Of a stretch of 64,000 nt of DNA, positions 54,301 to 64,000 are shown one piece after another. Numbering within the stretch: the first letter of the stretch is position 1; each line of letters opens with the position of its first letter. The DNA lies in NCBI GenBank assembly GCA_024516155.1, contig JAJJXM010000010.1:310001-374000 (forward strand), in the 5' to 3' direction. Below the pieces are notes generated by a model that was not told the DNA's origin, ran no database searches, and saw only the letters and a list, made by a program, of their open reading frames with translations. A program made the translations under genes and the position numbers. The stretch is from Pyronema omphalodes. Taxonomy: Eukaryota > Ascomycota > Pezizomycetes > Pezizales > Pyronemataceae.

Positions 54301-55960
54301 CACCATATTTCACCAGGCTGCACTATGGGGCACCATAGACATAAGTCTTCACCAGGCGGTACGGCGGTACGGCAGGGCGTTGCCGGGTGTGGTCAGGCGT
54401 TGTCAGGCGTTGCAACTCCTCAAACTCTACCGGGCTTATTTAAGCAGTCTCAGCAGTTTAAGCAGTTTCAGCAGTTTAAAGCCTCAGCGTCTCAGCCCAT
54501 AACGAAAGCATCAAGAAACGGAGCTCCACCCGGCCCTGCCCCGCTCCACCCCGCTCCACCCTGCCCCGCCCCGGCTCACCCCGCTCCACCCGCACCGTAC
54601 CGTCCGTAAAGGTCCGTAAGGTCCGTGCTCACTTGAAGCTTCCAAGCTTCCAAGCTTCCGTGGGCACACCATCTTCAGCCCTCAGCCTTCAGCCCTCAGC
54701 CTTCCAGCGACCAGCGACCAGCAACGGTAAATAGCCAGCCTTAAGCGCCCGCTTGTGCTGGTTGGGCATTGGGTTGTTACGATGCTGCCTTGTGGCTTGG
54801 TGTGTATGGTGCCATAGCTTCGTTTCGCTGCATTCGCTGCATTATTCGCCGGGGGTGGAGGAGGGGTGGGGAGAGGAGGGGAGAGGAGGGCTGCGTTGGT
54901 AAGGCGCTGACGTGCTGGCCTGGCCTGGTTATGCCCCCCCCCCCCCACCCATCCACATCCACCCACATCCCACAAGGCTCCTGAGGCCTGGCACTGAGCC
55001 CGGGGAGCCCGGGGAGCCCGGGGAGCCCGGGCCTTAAACTCCCTCGTATATACAGCACCATACTCCGAAGGCAGCACCGAAGGCATGATTGGATCATACG
55101 GAACCTCCGGAATATGTGAAGTTTCTACAGTAGCGAGTAAAATTTTGCGGACACTGCCTCATACCAAGACTTTGACTTGTGCACGAACCTTTTGGAATGG
55201 ATGGTTTTGACTCCGGGTGGAGAAGGATGGGTTCTAGAACTTTTGATGGGGTTTGGAGGGACTGGTGACTTGGAAAGACTGGGAAAGACTGGGAAAAGGG
55301 GTTTGGTTTTCATGTGGATACTGCTATACCATCATACCACCATGCATACAACGGAAGCCCCGTGGTAAGACAAGACAAGGCAGGATAAGGCAAGACAAGG
55401 CAAGGCAAGACAAGGCGAGGTAAAAAGAAAACGAAAAAGAAAAAGAAGGCAGACCACGCTCACGCCCATGATCACGGCTGATAATTAAAAATTCGAATTG
55501 ACCAGTTACAGCTATGTACATATGTATGCCCACCAGTATCACAAGGATGTTTATAGGTGCTTGTGTCGCCTCTAAACGAACCTGCAGACAGACTGCAGAA
55601 TTTGCTCATCACTAGGATGTGTCTGTCCAACTTGGAAATGTGTCGCGTGCATGTTTCCGTCGTTTTTTAGGGGGAGTTGGAGGGGAGTTGTCACTGAAAC
55701 TTTCTGATTGGTTCGCTACGCTGCTGCTCCTGCTCGTGGTGGTGAGGTGATGTGATGTGATGTGATGTCTGATGATGAGGGACCTTGAGGGGTTGTTGTT
55801 GCTTAACTATTGAGCCAGAGTCCCCGTCTTGGACTCCGACTTTTGGAGATTCTATTCGGACTCGGAGTTATGTTGCGAAGTTCGAACAGACCACTGACCA
55901 TGCGTTGACATGGAAATGGAAGGTTACCCCGCTGATGAGGGGAGGAAGCTTTCTACTCCA

Positions 55961-55976
55961 CCCCCCCCCCCCCCCC
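55961..55976 (+). repeat. Poly-C run (16 C)
   Basis: Uninterrupted run of 16 C flanked by CCTCCTCCACC sequence, 630 bp before the SPX-RING gene. Confidence 0.8.
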
Positions 55977-56591
55977 TCCTCCACCCAGATGAACGAAAAA
56001 GATGATCCAAACAGACGCTTAGACTGTCCAAGGCTCAAGCACCTGACAGCTCAGACTTTCATAGATTTTCATAAACTTCCAGACTTTCCCTCGCTTCGCT
56101 TCGCTCCGGAAACCCTTTGACGCCGCTGGAGTGACAGAAGAAGCACAGCCGAGGCCACAAAAAAGTAACGAGGGAAATGATAGCGTAAAAAGAACGAGTG
56201 TGGCAATGAGCAGCCAACACAGACGATAAGAAAGTAAAAGTAAAAAAGATGTGCTGCGCCCCCAGTTAGCTTTGGTGTTCGTAGTTTAGTCAGAGGGAAA
56301 TAAGCTAGCACGAGAAATATATGTCAACGGAGATCCCCCAGTTTTTGAGTTGAGACATATTTTTGAAGCATTCGCAGCATCGTCAACTTGCAATATATTC
56401 CTTCAACACTCCGTCTACCGATTAACTACTCAAAATATCCCAACCGAGTCGAACCATCCATCACCATACCCGCCTATCAACTTTACGATTAACGGCAATC
56501 GTCTAATGCTCAAGACGTTTAACGGTAACTCTCGATAGCGACGCCACACACTACATAGTCATAATTACTCTCCTACACTACTACCTTCACT

Positions 56592-58199
56592 ATGAAGTTT
56601 GCACACACCTACCACGACAACCTGGCATTATACCCATCAGATTGGCAAGCCGCATCTATCCAATACCGCCAGCTCAAAAAGTGCATAAAGCGAGTATCTC
56701 GCGAACTCACAGAGCTTGGTCTCGATGTAGAAACTCTTAAGAACCACTTGGCCGAGTCTGAAGCTTCGGCGGCTGGTTTACAGTACATGTTTGACGGTAC
56801 GTCATTCCATGCTGGCTTTATTTATCCATCTCTCTGTACATTTTTTTTTTGCTTCTATCACACACGCTCAAGACAAGACGCTTATCAAACATGAATAAAA
56901 CCTCCAGGAACCGTGCAATCCATTCAACCAAAACTTATCCTCCGTGTTCACAATCACCACAACAAATGTGACATTTCCCTCGCACTTTCCGAAAAGACTC
57001 CCGTCGCTTTAGCAAGTCTACTCGCCCAGCAACGAACCCAGCCAGAAACCTGCTGCAGACCATCAAGCTCCCAAGCAATCTCTCACACACGATGCTCAAG
57101 TCTTCTCTCTGTCCCCAGTATCCCCGACGATACCGACAACTACTCGATTCGTTCCTCCTCCTCCGGTTCCAGCCATGCCAGTTCCAGCTCCTCGAGCTCC
57201 TGCGCACATGCCCAGGACTCCGTCACCCCGCCATCCCCCGAAACAAAAATCGAAATCCCCCTCCGTAGCGACATCGAATTCTTCTCCTCCCTAACCACAG
57301 AACTATCCTCCGTTGAATCCGTTCAAACCGTTGCCAGTTCCTCCATCGAAACCGAAATCCTCTCAATAGGAAAAGCAGTAACCATCGTTTCCACCCCAGC
57401 AATCCGTCCCAATGCCCCCTCCGCCTACTCTAAATCCGACCTTTACGCCTGGCGAGAAATCTTCCGTCTCTACCTCGACCTCGGTATCTTCTTCTCCCCC
57501 TTCGAAAAAGACGCCCACAAAAAAAGAACCCCCGAAGACGCCAAGTTACGACTTCAAAAATTCCAATCCATCCTAACACAACAAAACCTCCCCGGAAAAT
57601 TCAAGCACCAAACCAGTCAACAACTCCTCTTCCAATTCCTGAGTGTAAATGAAGAAATGTATAAAATCTTCAACTTTGACCATATCAACAAAGAAGCAAT
57701 GCGGAAAATATTAAAAAAATTCGATAAAAGAACCGCACTTGGCGCTACGGAAACTTTCCCGGAATTTGTACGAGGAACCCCATTTTTGGCCAATAACCTC
57801 TCCCGTGCCCTTTGCAGCGTCATGCAGGCCGATCTGGTGGAAATTATCCCACAGATTGATGATTATTTATGTCCTGTTTGTTCTGGCCTGGCTATTAAAC
57901 CGGTTCGATTAAACTGCGGCCATGTTTATTGCGTAAGGTGTCTAGTCAAGTTACAAAGGGAAAGAAAAAGATTCTGTCCCCTGTGTAGAGGTGATCATGT
58001 TCTGGTTGCTGATGCGAGGAATTTGGATACTGGATTACTGAACTTTTTGAGAACTTATTTCCCCAAAGAGGCGAAAGAGAAACAGAAGGAGAATGAGGAG
58101 GAGGTTATTAGGGAACAGTGGAGGAATGTACATATGAGACCACAGGTGACCCAGAATGGTAATCAGGATGAGGTCGGTGGGAGTTGTGTGGTTATGTAG
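56592..58199 (+). CDS. SPX-RING E3 ubiquitin ligase with C-terminal CaaX box
   Basis: Predicted ubiquitin ligase that senses inositol pyrophosphates/phosphate through its SPX domain. Model: join(56592..56796, 56908..58199), 498 aa; the 111-bp intron restores frame (FDG-TVQSIQPK). SPX helices begin at residue 1 (MKFAHTYHDNLALYPSDWQ, YRQLKKCIKRVSREL with the basic ligand-binding cluster) and resume after a long Ser-rich insert (about 120-240) at SDLYAWREIFRLYLDLGIFF and NKEAMRKILKKFDKRT. A C3HC4 RING (about 390-429) reads CPVCSGLAIKP, LNCGHVYCVRCL, FCPLCRG. S. pombe Pqr1 and N. crassa RING-14-type proteins share this SPX-RING layout. The protein ends CVVM, a textbook farnesylation (CaaX) signal, suggesting membrane attachment. 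Confidence 0.92.
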
Positions 58200-58330
58200 G
58201 CTGGAGCTGTGGGCGACGGCTGTGGGTGGGAGCTGTAGGCTGGAGCTGTGGGCGACGGCTGTGGGTGGGAGCTCAGGTGACGGCTGTAGGCGACGGCTGT
58301 AGGTGACGGCTGTAGGCGACGGCTGTGGGC
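58200..58330 (+). repeat. Imperfect GACGGCTGTRGG repeat
   Basis: About ten imperfect GC-rich units around GGCGACGGCTGTGGG and GGGAGCTGTAGG, starting directly at the SPX-RING stop codon and probably within its 3' UTR. Confidence 0.7.
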
Positions 58331-58339
58331 GATAGGAGT

Positions 58340-58645
58340 GATATGTTTTCTTTTCTTTGCTTTTCTTTTCTTTTCTTTTCTTCTTTTATGTTATACCGGC
58401 GTTTTTTTTTATGGGTTTACTTTGCGTTGGTTTGGTTTCGGGGTTTCGGGGGGTGTTTTCTTTTTTTTTTTTTTTTTTCTTTTTTTCTTTTTTGCTTTTT
58501 CTTTTTTTCTTTTTTTGCCTTTATTATCTTTTTTTGCTTTTTTGCTTTGTTATTATCTGGGACGGTTTTTTTTTTCTTTCTTTTTCTTTTGATTTTTTTT
58601 TTGATTTTTCTGTTTCTTTTCTGTTTCTTTTTCTTTTTTTTGGAG
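58340..58645 (+). repeat. 300-bp polypyrimidine tract
   Basis: Mostly T with C interspersed (CTTTT, CTTTTTT units), broken by one G-rich patch near 58430-58458. The false frames give Phe-rich (plus) and Lys-rich (minus) translations. Confidence 0.85.
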
Positions 58646-58922
58646 TTGAAATGTATGAAAGCGGAAAAGAGAACTGGAGTTGGTGATATTATCACTTGTC
58701 AATTGTCATCTTGTGTTATTAGTGATTGGTTATTAGTGATCGGTTATTAGCGATCGATCAATCAGTTGGTGAATAAATAAGTACTATTACTTAACTTGAC
58801 TTGAATTGATTTGACTTGACTTAACTCAACTTTACTCATTTCTTTTCTTTGCTTTGCTTTGCTTTTCTTTTCTCTGGGCGGGGGTAGATGGTGGGGGGTG
58901 GGGGGTGGGGGGGAGGAGGGGG

Positions 58923-59128
58923 CAATGTGGAATCAATGTGGAATCAATGTGGAATCAATGTGGAATCAATGTGGAATCAATGTGGAATCAATGTGGAATC
59001 AATGTGGAATCAAGGTGGAATCAATGTGGAATCAATGTGGAATCAATGTGGAATCAATGTGGAATCAATGTGGAATTAATGTGGAATCTATGTGGAATCT
59101 ATGTGGAATCTATGTGGAATCTATGTGA
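58923..59128. repeat. 11-bp tandem array (CAATGTGGAAT)
   Basis: About 18 copies of an 11-mer with few variants, the last units drifting to CTATGTGGAAT. Because 11 is not a multiple of 3, the three frames merge into one 11-residue repeat (WNQCGINVESM), and all three stay open. Confidence 0.92.
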
Positions 59129-59170
59129 AAATCATCTACAGATTACAGACTATGGACAGTTCGATTATAT

Positions 59171-59257
59171 ATACTGCGATGTATACTGCGATGTATACTG
59201 CGATGTATACTGCGATATATACTGCGATGTATACTACGATGTATACTACGATGTATC
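59171..59257. repeat. 12-bp tandem array (GCGATGTATACT)
   Basis: Seven copies of a 12-mer with single-base variants (GCGATATATACT, ACGATGTATACT). Confidence 0.9.
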
Positions 59258-59548
59258 ATCAGTGGGATATGGTTCATCAATCAGTGGGATAATAAACTCG
59301 AACCTAGCCTCCAGGGAATTAATCTCAACTTTAACTTCAACTACAACTTCAACTTCAACTTCAAATAAACTCCAAATTAATCCTTTTATCCTTTTAGCTT
59401 CCAAGTTACACTCAGCAAAAATAATAAAAAGTAATAAAAAAGAAAAGAAAAAAAAAACAAAAAAAAAGGAAAAACAAAAGAAACAAAAGAAAACAAAACA
59501 AAGGAAAAGAAATAATCTTTATACATATATAACCCAACCCCACTTGCA

Positions 59549-59674
59549 TAGTTCCATAGTTCCATAGTTCCATAGTTCCATAGTTCCATAGTTCCATAGT
59601 TCCATAGTTCCATAGTTCCATAGTTCCATAGTTCCATAGTTCCATAGTTCCATAGTTCCATAGTTCCATAGTTC
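59549..59674. repeat. Octamer tandem array (TTCCATAG)
   Basis: About 15-16 perfect copies of TTCCATAG. Opposite-strand frames give NYGTMELW-type repeats, treated as non-coding. Confidence 0.93.
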
Positions 59675-59788
59675 CTCACTTCCTCACTTCCTCACTTCCT
59701 CACTTCCTCACTTCCTCACTTCCTCACTTCCTCACTTCCTCACTTCCTCACTTCCATATTTCCTCACTTCCTCACTTCCTCACTTCCT
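59675..59788. repeat. Octamer tandem array (CTCACTTC)
   Basis: About 14 copies of CTCACTTC with one variant unit (CATATTTC). It directly abuts the TTCCATAG array. Confidence 0.93.
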
Positions 59789-60313
59789 TCATTCTTTAGC
59801 AAAAATAAAAACAAAAAAAAAGGGGGGGGGAGAGGGGGGGAGGAGGATATACCTTACCTTCCGATACCATGAACCATAAAGATAATCTCATCCTTAACCC
59901 TAGCCTTAGCAGAAAAAAAAAAAAAACTACATACATACCTATGTATGTGCTATGACTGATAATTCCGTAGTCACCATGCGTTTTCACCAATAATCACTCG
60001 GTGGTCGCCATGAAATGGTGAACAGGGTGCTGCTTTTACTGTTTACTGTATGCTATCAAGGAAGGTTTAGAGTTGATGAGGGAATAAGGCTTGTGGTTGA
60101 TTCTGTTATACATATATCTACAAAGTTTCTCATGGCTAATTACGGTATTTCGTGTACTTCTTGCATACACTTCCAGCCCTTCAACGCTTAAAGAATTCCA
60201 TAAAAATAATGAATAATGTCAACAATAAACATTAAGCCAACACTCATAAACAAATAACTTCCACATTAACCATTAAACCCCCCTCCCCCTCCCAATAAAC
60301 AAACAGACTCGGC
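59789..60313. other. Spacer after the octamer arrays
   Basis: About 520 bp, no gene. A- and G-rich homopolymers near 59812-59845 and an A run at 59912-59925, then plain AT-rich sequence up to the stop of the next gene. Confidence 0.5.
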
Positions 60314-61759
60314 CTAAAAAATAGTTCTTTCCTCCGACCGAATATTCCCATACCGCAAAGATTCCTCAGGCCTCCACTTATCAGTTCTATCAGTCCATTT
60401 TACACCGTGACCTCCCTCATACTGAAACGGTGTATGCCGCCAGCAATGGATATTTCTCTCATACGGAGCCCAACGAGTTTTCTCAAACTTGGACTTGAAA
60501 TTAGATCTGGCATTATTATTCTTCCCGTTATAACCCTCCTTCGAACTCGCTTTCCGGTTAAAGAAATGGTCTGGGTCCAGCTTCAATTTCTCAATCGAGC
60601 GTGTCACAAACTCTTCCAAAGAAAGCCTGAAACCCCTTTGCTCTTTGGTCTCGTTATCTAGGATGTCGGGGAACTTTTTCATAGCTTCGGAGATGGAGGG
60701 TTCGACTTCTGAGATACGACGCATGGTCCAGCTGAGACAGTCTTGGATCTCTTCGCGGTATTTTTCGACTTCATCTGGTGTTAAATTCGGAATCTCTTTA
60801 ACTCGGGGAAGACCGACTCTATTGGTGGTGTAGTTAGAGTTCATTATTAACGCCTGGAAGAAAAATTTATTCTGCCGTTAGTGGTCATTTTTCCAAAGAC
60901 ATGGTTCCGGTCAATAACATACCTTATGACACAATTCCTTAGCCATATCGACTTCGCAACCAAGAAACAACATAATGGGAAACATCTGCTGGAATCGTTG
61001 CAACATAAACTTGGTAGTGTGACTGGATAGAAGGTCTCGGACTTCTGTAACTTCGCTGGGAGATATCGATACTGAAGGCTTGGATTCGAGTGTGGACTAA
61101 ACAATCGAGCTCCAGATTTCAAAAACGACATCTTCTTTGCGTGGTAGGTTGAATTGGTCGACAGTGAGTGACGGATGGGACACTTCGTGATGGTCGCTGT
61201 TTGCGGTGTTGTAGCCATCTTTGGTGCTGCTATACTGGGGCTGTGGTTTGCCGGAGTCGGTATATGGCAATGCATCATGGTCTATGTGGGATTTTGTAGT
61301 CTTGGACTCGTTGTCCAGAGAGTCTGGTGAGTGCTGTAGGTGTTTTTCTACCTCCTGGGTCTTTTCCTCATCGTGTGGTACGTTAGATTGATAGACTGTA
61401 GCTGGTAGAATGGACAGCTTGTAACCGTTGCTGCTCAAGGTGTCGTAGCAATCTTTGGTGCTGCTGCACTGAGGTTGTTGTGTGATGGAGTTGGTATTTG
61501 GCAATACATCATGGTCCGAGTGAGATTTTGCAGTCTCGGACTCGTTGTCTGGAGATTCTGTTGAGTTCTCTGTGTATTTTTCTTCGAACTGGACCTGTTT
61601 CTCATATTTATCTTCTTGCTCGCATGCATAGATAATTGTATGATCTTGGGGCATGGTGTCGATCTTGCTCGAGAAATAGACGGGAAATAGGTTATCAAAA
61701 AGGTGTGATGGCAAAGAAGAGCGATAGACGTTGAGCAAAAGAAGCCTGAGAGAATACAC
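60314..61759 (-). pseudogene. Unrecognised gene interrupted by one in-frame TAG (possible pseudogene)
   Basis: Family unknown. From an ATG at 61759 (or MPQDHT at 61654) the frame runs to TAG at 61097-61099. It then continues in the same frame as STLESKPSVSISPSEVTEVRDLL and MLQRFQQMFPIMLFLGCEVD to a 69-bp intron (60854-60922). It ends in a charged exon (PRVKEIPNLTPDEVEKYREE, LSLEEFVTRSIEKLKLDP, TRWAPYERNIHCWRHTPFQ) at TAG 60314. The N-terminal part contains two diverged ~80-residue repeats (DNESETAKSHSDHDVLP and DNESKTTKSHIDHDALP). The single stop may be a disabling mutation, a readthrough codon, a sequencing error, or lie in an 87-bp intron with a weak GTGTCC donor and TTTAG acceptor. The part after the stop looks the more constrained. 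Confidence 0.5.
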
Positions 61760-62231
61760 TGATTCTTTGGCTGAGGACTACAGAAGAAGATGGTGGCAGA
61801 AGAAGACAGTCTCCACTCTCAATCCGCATTCTTTATGAGCCGGATGCACTGATGCTGGAAAATTCCACAGTCATCATACTTTCCACCTCCATCTTTCACC
61901 CTTTCCTTCTGTCCCGCTTTCTCCTTAATTCAAATACCTCTTTAATATCATACTACATTACAACATTATCATGGTACTTAATATCATCCCGTACTATATC
62001 TCTATCGACAGCCTACCTGAAATCCCTGCATGATGAATTATTCTCGGACCGTTGATCCTTAATATTCACCGGCTAAACACCTTCGGGCCTAAACAACCGA
62101 CGGTCCATGATTCCACCCCAAAAAGCTTTCCGGGTCTATAGCCAATTCTTCCAGCTGTACAACCTCGACCAAAACAACATGAACAACTTCTATAAATCCT
62201 CTCTCTGGTCGATCCACAAAAACCCACCAAA
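61760..62231. promoter_or_regulatory. Divergent promoter region between the broken gene and GH131
   Basis: 472 bp between the two start codons, with AT-rich and pyrimidine-rich patches. No specific operator recognised. Confidence 0.4.
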
Positions 62232-63400
62232 ATGCAGTTCCTATACCTCCTCCCTCTCCTTCTTTCCGCCGCCAACGCTGGCACAGTAATCTGGGACGGC
62301 CGCTTCAAGTAAATATTGATCTTCTTTTCTCCTACATCTATGATTTTAATCCTGTTCATAGTGATTACTCCACTGCTACAGACCTCAATAAATGGTCCTG
62401 GTCAAATCAAGTCGGTTCCTATCAATGGTATATCCATGGTACCGGCCCAACGACGGATTATGTGAACCTGTCTCCAAGCTTCGGGAACCCATCCGACACC
62501 TCCTCAAAGCAAGGCGCAAAGCTCAGCATCTCTCCAACTGCACTTTGGAACAGCGACATGTGGCGTACCGAGTTGATTCTTCAAACCACCTCCAATCTCG
62601 GAACTGGGAAGCTCTGGTATCACTTTTCCGTCAAAAAGACAGGGACAAATCCCCCCAACGCAAAGTAAGTTTTCCATCTACCACCAGAGAGACCGAGAAG
62701 GTTGACATAAAATCACCACAGCTACGAACACCAAGTTTGTTTCTTCGAATCTCATTTCACCGAGCTTAAATTCGGCAAGATTTCCGGTACCACGATAGCA
62801 GATCCACGTTTACAATGGTTTGTTGGCGGTAGCTCTCGATGGGCTATCGATTGGGCTGCTGATGTATGGCATAACTTTGCTTATGAAATTGATTTTTCGG
62901 CTCAAACGGTTGGTTTATGGCACAGTATTGGGGGTGAAGACCTGGGACAGGTTGTATCTGGTGTGAAGGCTAGTACTAGCACGAATTCGGCGGATTGGCA
63001 TCTGGGGATTCTGAGGTTGCCGGATAGAAGTGGCGGTGCAAATGATCAGGATATTGAGGATTGGTATTTTAGTGGTGTTTATGTTGAGAGTGGAAGCTTG
63101 AATACTAAGATTGGGACGGGATCTGGTGGCGGAGGAGGAGGAGGAGGAGGGAAGAGCTCGACGACTACGTCAAAGGTAGCTAGTAGTACTACGAAAACGA
63201 CTACAACCACGAGTACTCCACCGACTACGACGAGTGCTGGTACTGCAGACAAGTATGCTCAATGTGGTGGGATTGGATTCACTGCGGTTGGGTGTAAGGC
63301 TGGGTTGACTTGTACCAAGTTGAATGATTATTACTATCAGGTGAGTTTTACTTTGATGAATTGGAGAAGCTATGGCTAATTATTGATTTAGTGCTTGTGA
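62232..63400 (+). CDS. Secreted GH131 beta-glucanase with C-terminal CBM1
   Basis: Extracellular glycoside hydrolase family 131 enzyme (beta-1,3/1,4/1,6-glucan active) for plant or fungal wall polysaccharides. Model: join(62232..62308, 62362..62664, 62722..63340, 63392..63400), 335 aa; introns of 53, 57 and 51 bp restore frame, and the last exon holds only Cys-Leu-stop. The signal peptide (MQFLYLLPLLLSAANA) is followed by the mature start GTVIWDGRFNDYSTATDLNKW. Family blocks are YIHGTGPTTDYVNLS, WRTELILQTTSN, YEHQVCFFESHFTELKFG, HNFAYEIDFSAQTVGLWHS and ADWHLGILRLP. After a Gly run and a Ser/Thr/Pro linker comes a CBM1 (YAQCGGIGFTAVGCKAGLTC...YYYQCL) with four Cys and the flat aromatic face for cellulose. 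Complete and apparently functional. Confidence 0.93.
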
Positions 63401-64000
63401 ACGGAGCTCATTAACTATAATTTCAAGGAGGAAGATTTGGGGCTGCATATATATATCTGGTTTCATAATAAAGCTGATTTCATCTATGTGATGACGCTTG
63501 GGTTGATTCAATTACGCTGTGAATATATCCGGTCGGAAATACGAAAAACAGAGGAATTTGGGGGAGTTTGAATCATTCGGTTTTGTTTGTAATCATGCGT
63601 ACACAACTCAAAGTGAAAAAAAAGCCGGCTTGCGGTTATTCAATCAGGGACTGGTCCGGAGTCTTTGATGCGCTTCCGCCTAGGTGTAACCCCACTGCGC
63701 GTTAGATTCTCGCTTAAACTGAGCCCTGGTCGACAGACTCGGCATTGGTTTGGCGTCCGCATAAATATTTCGGTTTGCCGGGTTGATTCTTCCAGAAGCT
63801 CGAGAACATTTCCAGAAACTTCAAACTGAGAATGACAACTCACTTACGTCTAGAGGTAGCTGCTTCTAGAATAACATGCAGTATTCGTTCCCATTGAAAA
63901 CCAACACTGAGGAATCCCTTTGTAATCATCAGTATCCCATCTACACTGCAGTGCGTATCCGATTTAGAGTCCGCATGGTACATAGCGTAGCCACTACCGA
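63401..64000. other. Right-hand flank, no gene seen
   Basis: 600 bp downstream of GH131. A minus-strand frame of 67 codons (63640-63843) is unrecognised; no splice-linked exon or RNA gene is evident, and a gene starting beyond the edge cannot be excluded. Confidence 0.4.

Larger units (their letters stand above)
49288..56591. other. 7.3-kb repeat-rich gene desert
   Basis: No gene is supported. Open frames are short or arise from low-complexity DNA. Contents: a CTTTTT array, G and C homopolymers (50685-50702, 50965-50978, 51405-51418, 52983-53001, 54934-54946, 55961-55976), a 23-bp dispersed repeat, an octamer array, short direct repeats and Cys/Pro-rich false frames around 53500-55100. No transposase, reverse transcriptase or LTR seen. 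The last 600 bp are likely promoter of the SPX-RING gene. Confidence 0.6.

Noticed and set aside
58854..59567. 237-codon ORF with 11-residue repeats
   Set aside because: Produced by the 11-bp and 12-bp tandem arrays; no domain outside them. Kept only as an observation.
40182..59788. CRISPR-like or LTR interpretation of the tandem arrays
   Set aside because: Units are 7-12 bp and directly abutting with no spacers, and no paired long terminal repeats or primer-binding sites were seen; these are minisatellites.

Overview
This is nuclear DNA from a filamentous ascomycete (Pezizomycotina); I cannot fix the class or genus. The evidence is many short introns (about 48-60 bp, GTANGT-like donors, CTAAC/CTGAC-like branch sites), single-copy genes of fungal type (WOPR regulator, SPX-RING ligase, GH131 with a fungal cellulose-binding module, a Sec39-domain protein), and compact gene blocks separated by long gene-free, simple-repeat-rich tracts.

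Layout. 1-4717: UTP20 (minus, 3' part missing) diverges from LSM2 (plus). 4718-16558: 11.8 kb with no gene I can support, ending at a WOPR-domain transcription regulator (16559-18010). 18755-37325 is a compact translation block: RIX7, UTP3/SAS10, DPS1 (all minus), GUS1 (plus, divergent from DPS1), a 2.3 kb gap, THS1 (minus), MRPL7/uL5m (plus, divergent from THS1) and NOP2 (minus). 37690-37868 is a small TA-flanked MITE. 38626-45254 holds three minus-strand genes: COQ10, ISA1 and an uncharacterised, probably mitochondrial protein, with minisatellites between the last two. 46876-49287 is a Sec39-family vesicle-tethering gene. 49288-56591 is a second desert full of microsatellites, G/C homopolymers and a dispersed repeat. 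56592-58199 encodes an SPX-RING E3 ligase ending in a CaaX box, followed by 2 kb of tandem arrays. 60314-61759 is an unrecognised minus-strand gene interrupted by one in-frame TAG. 62232-63400 is a secreted GH131 beta-glucanase with CBM1. The last 600 bp show no gene.

How the genes work together. Four genes act in ribosome assembly (UTP20 and UTP3 in the small-subunit processome, RIX7 and NOP2 on the 60S), three are cytosolic aminoacyl-tRNA synthetases (Asp, Glu, Thr) and one is a mitochondrial ribosomal protein. Each of the four ribosome-assembly genes has a CACGTG palindrome 117-177 bp upstream of its start codon. NOP2 also has a PAC-type GCGATGAG, and THS1 has a perfect Gcn4/CPC-1-type TGACTCA. 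COQ10, ISA1, MRPL7 and the unknown gene point to mitochondrial function. The WOPR gene has a Wor1/Ryp1/Sge1-like architecture, a very long upstream tract and a short uORF ending four bases before its start.

Exon models were built by hand from splice consensus, reading frame and family conservation. No database search was possible. All motif counts were made by eye.
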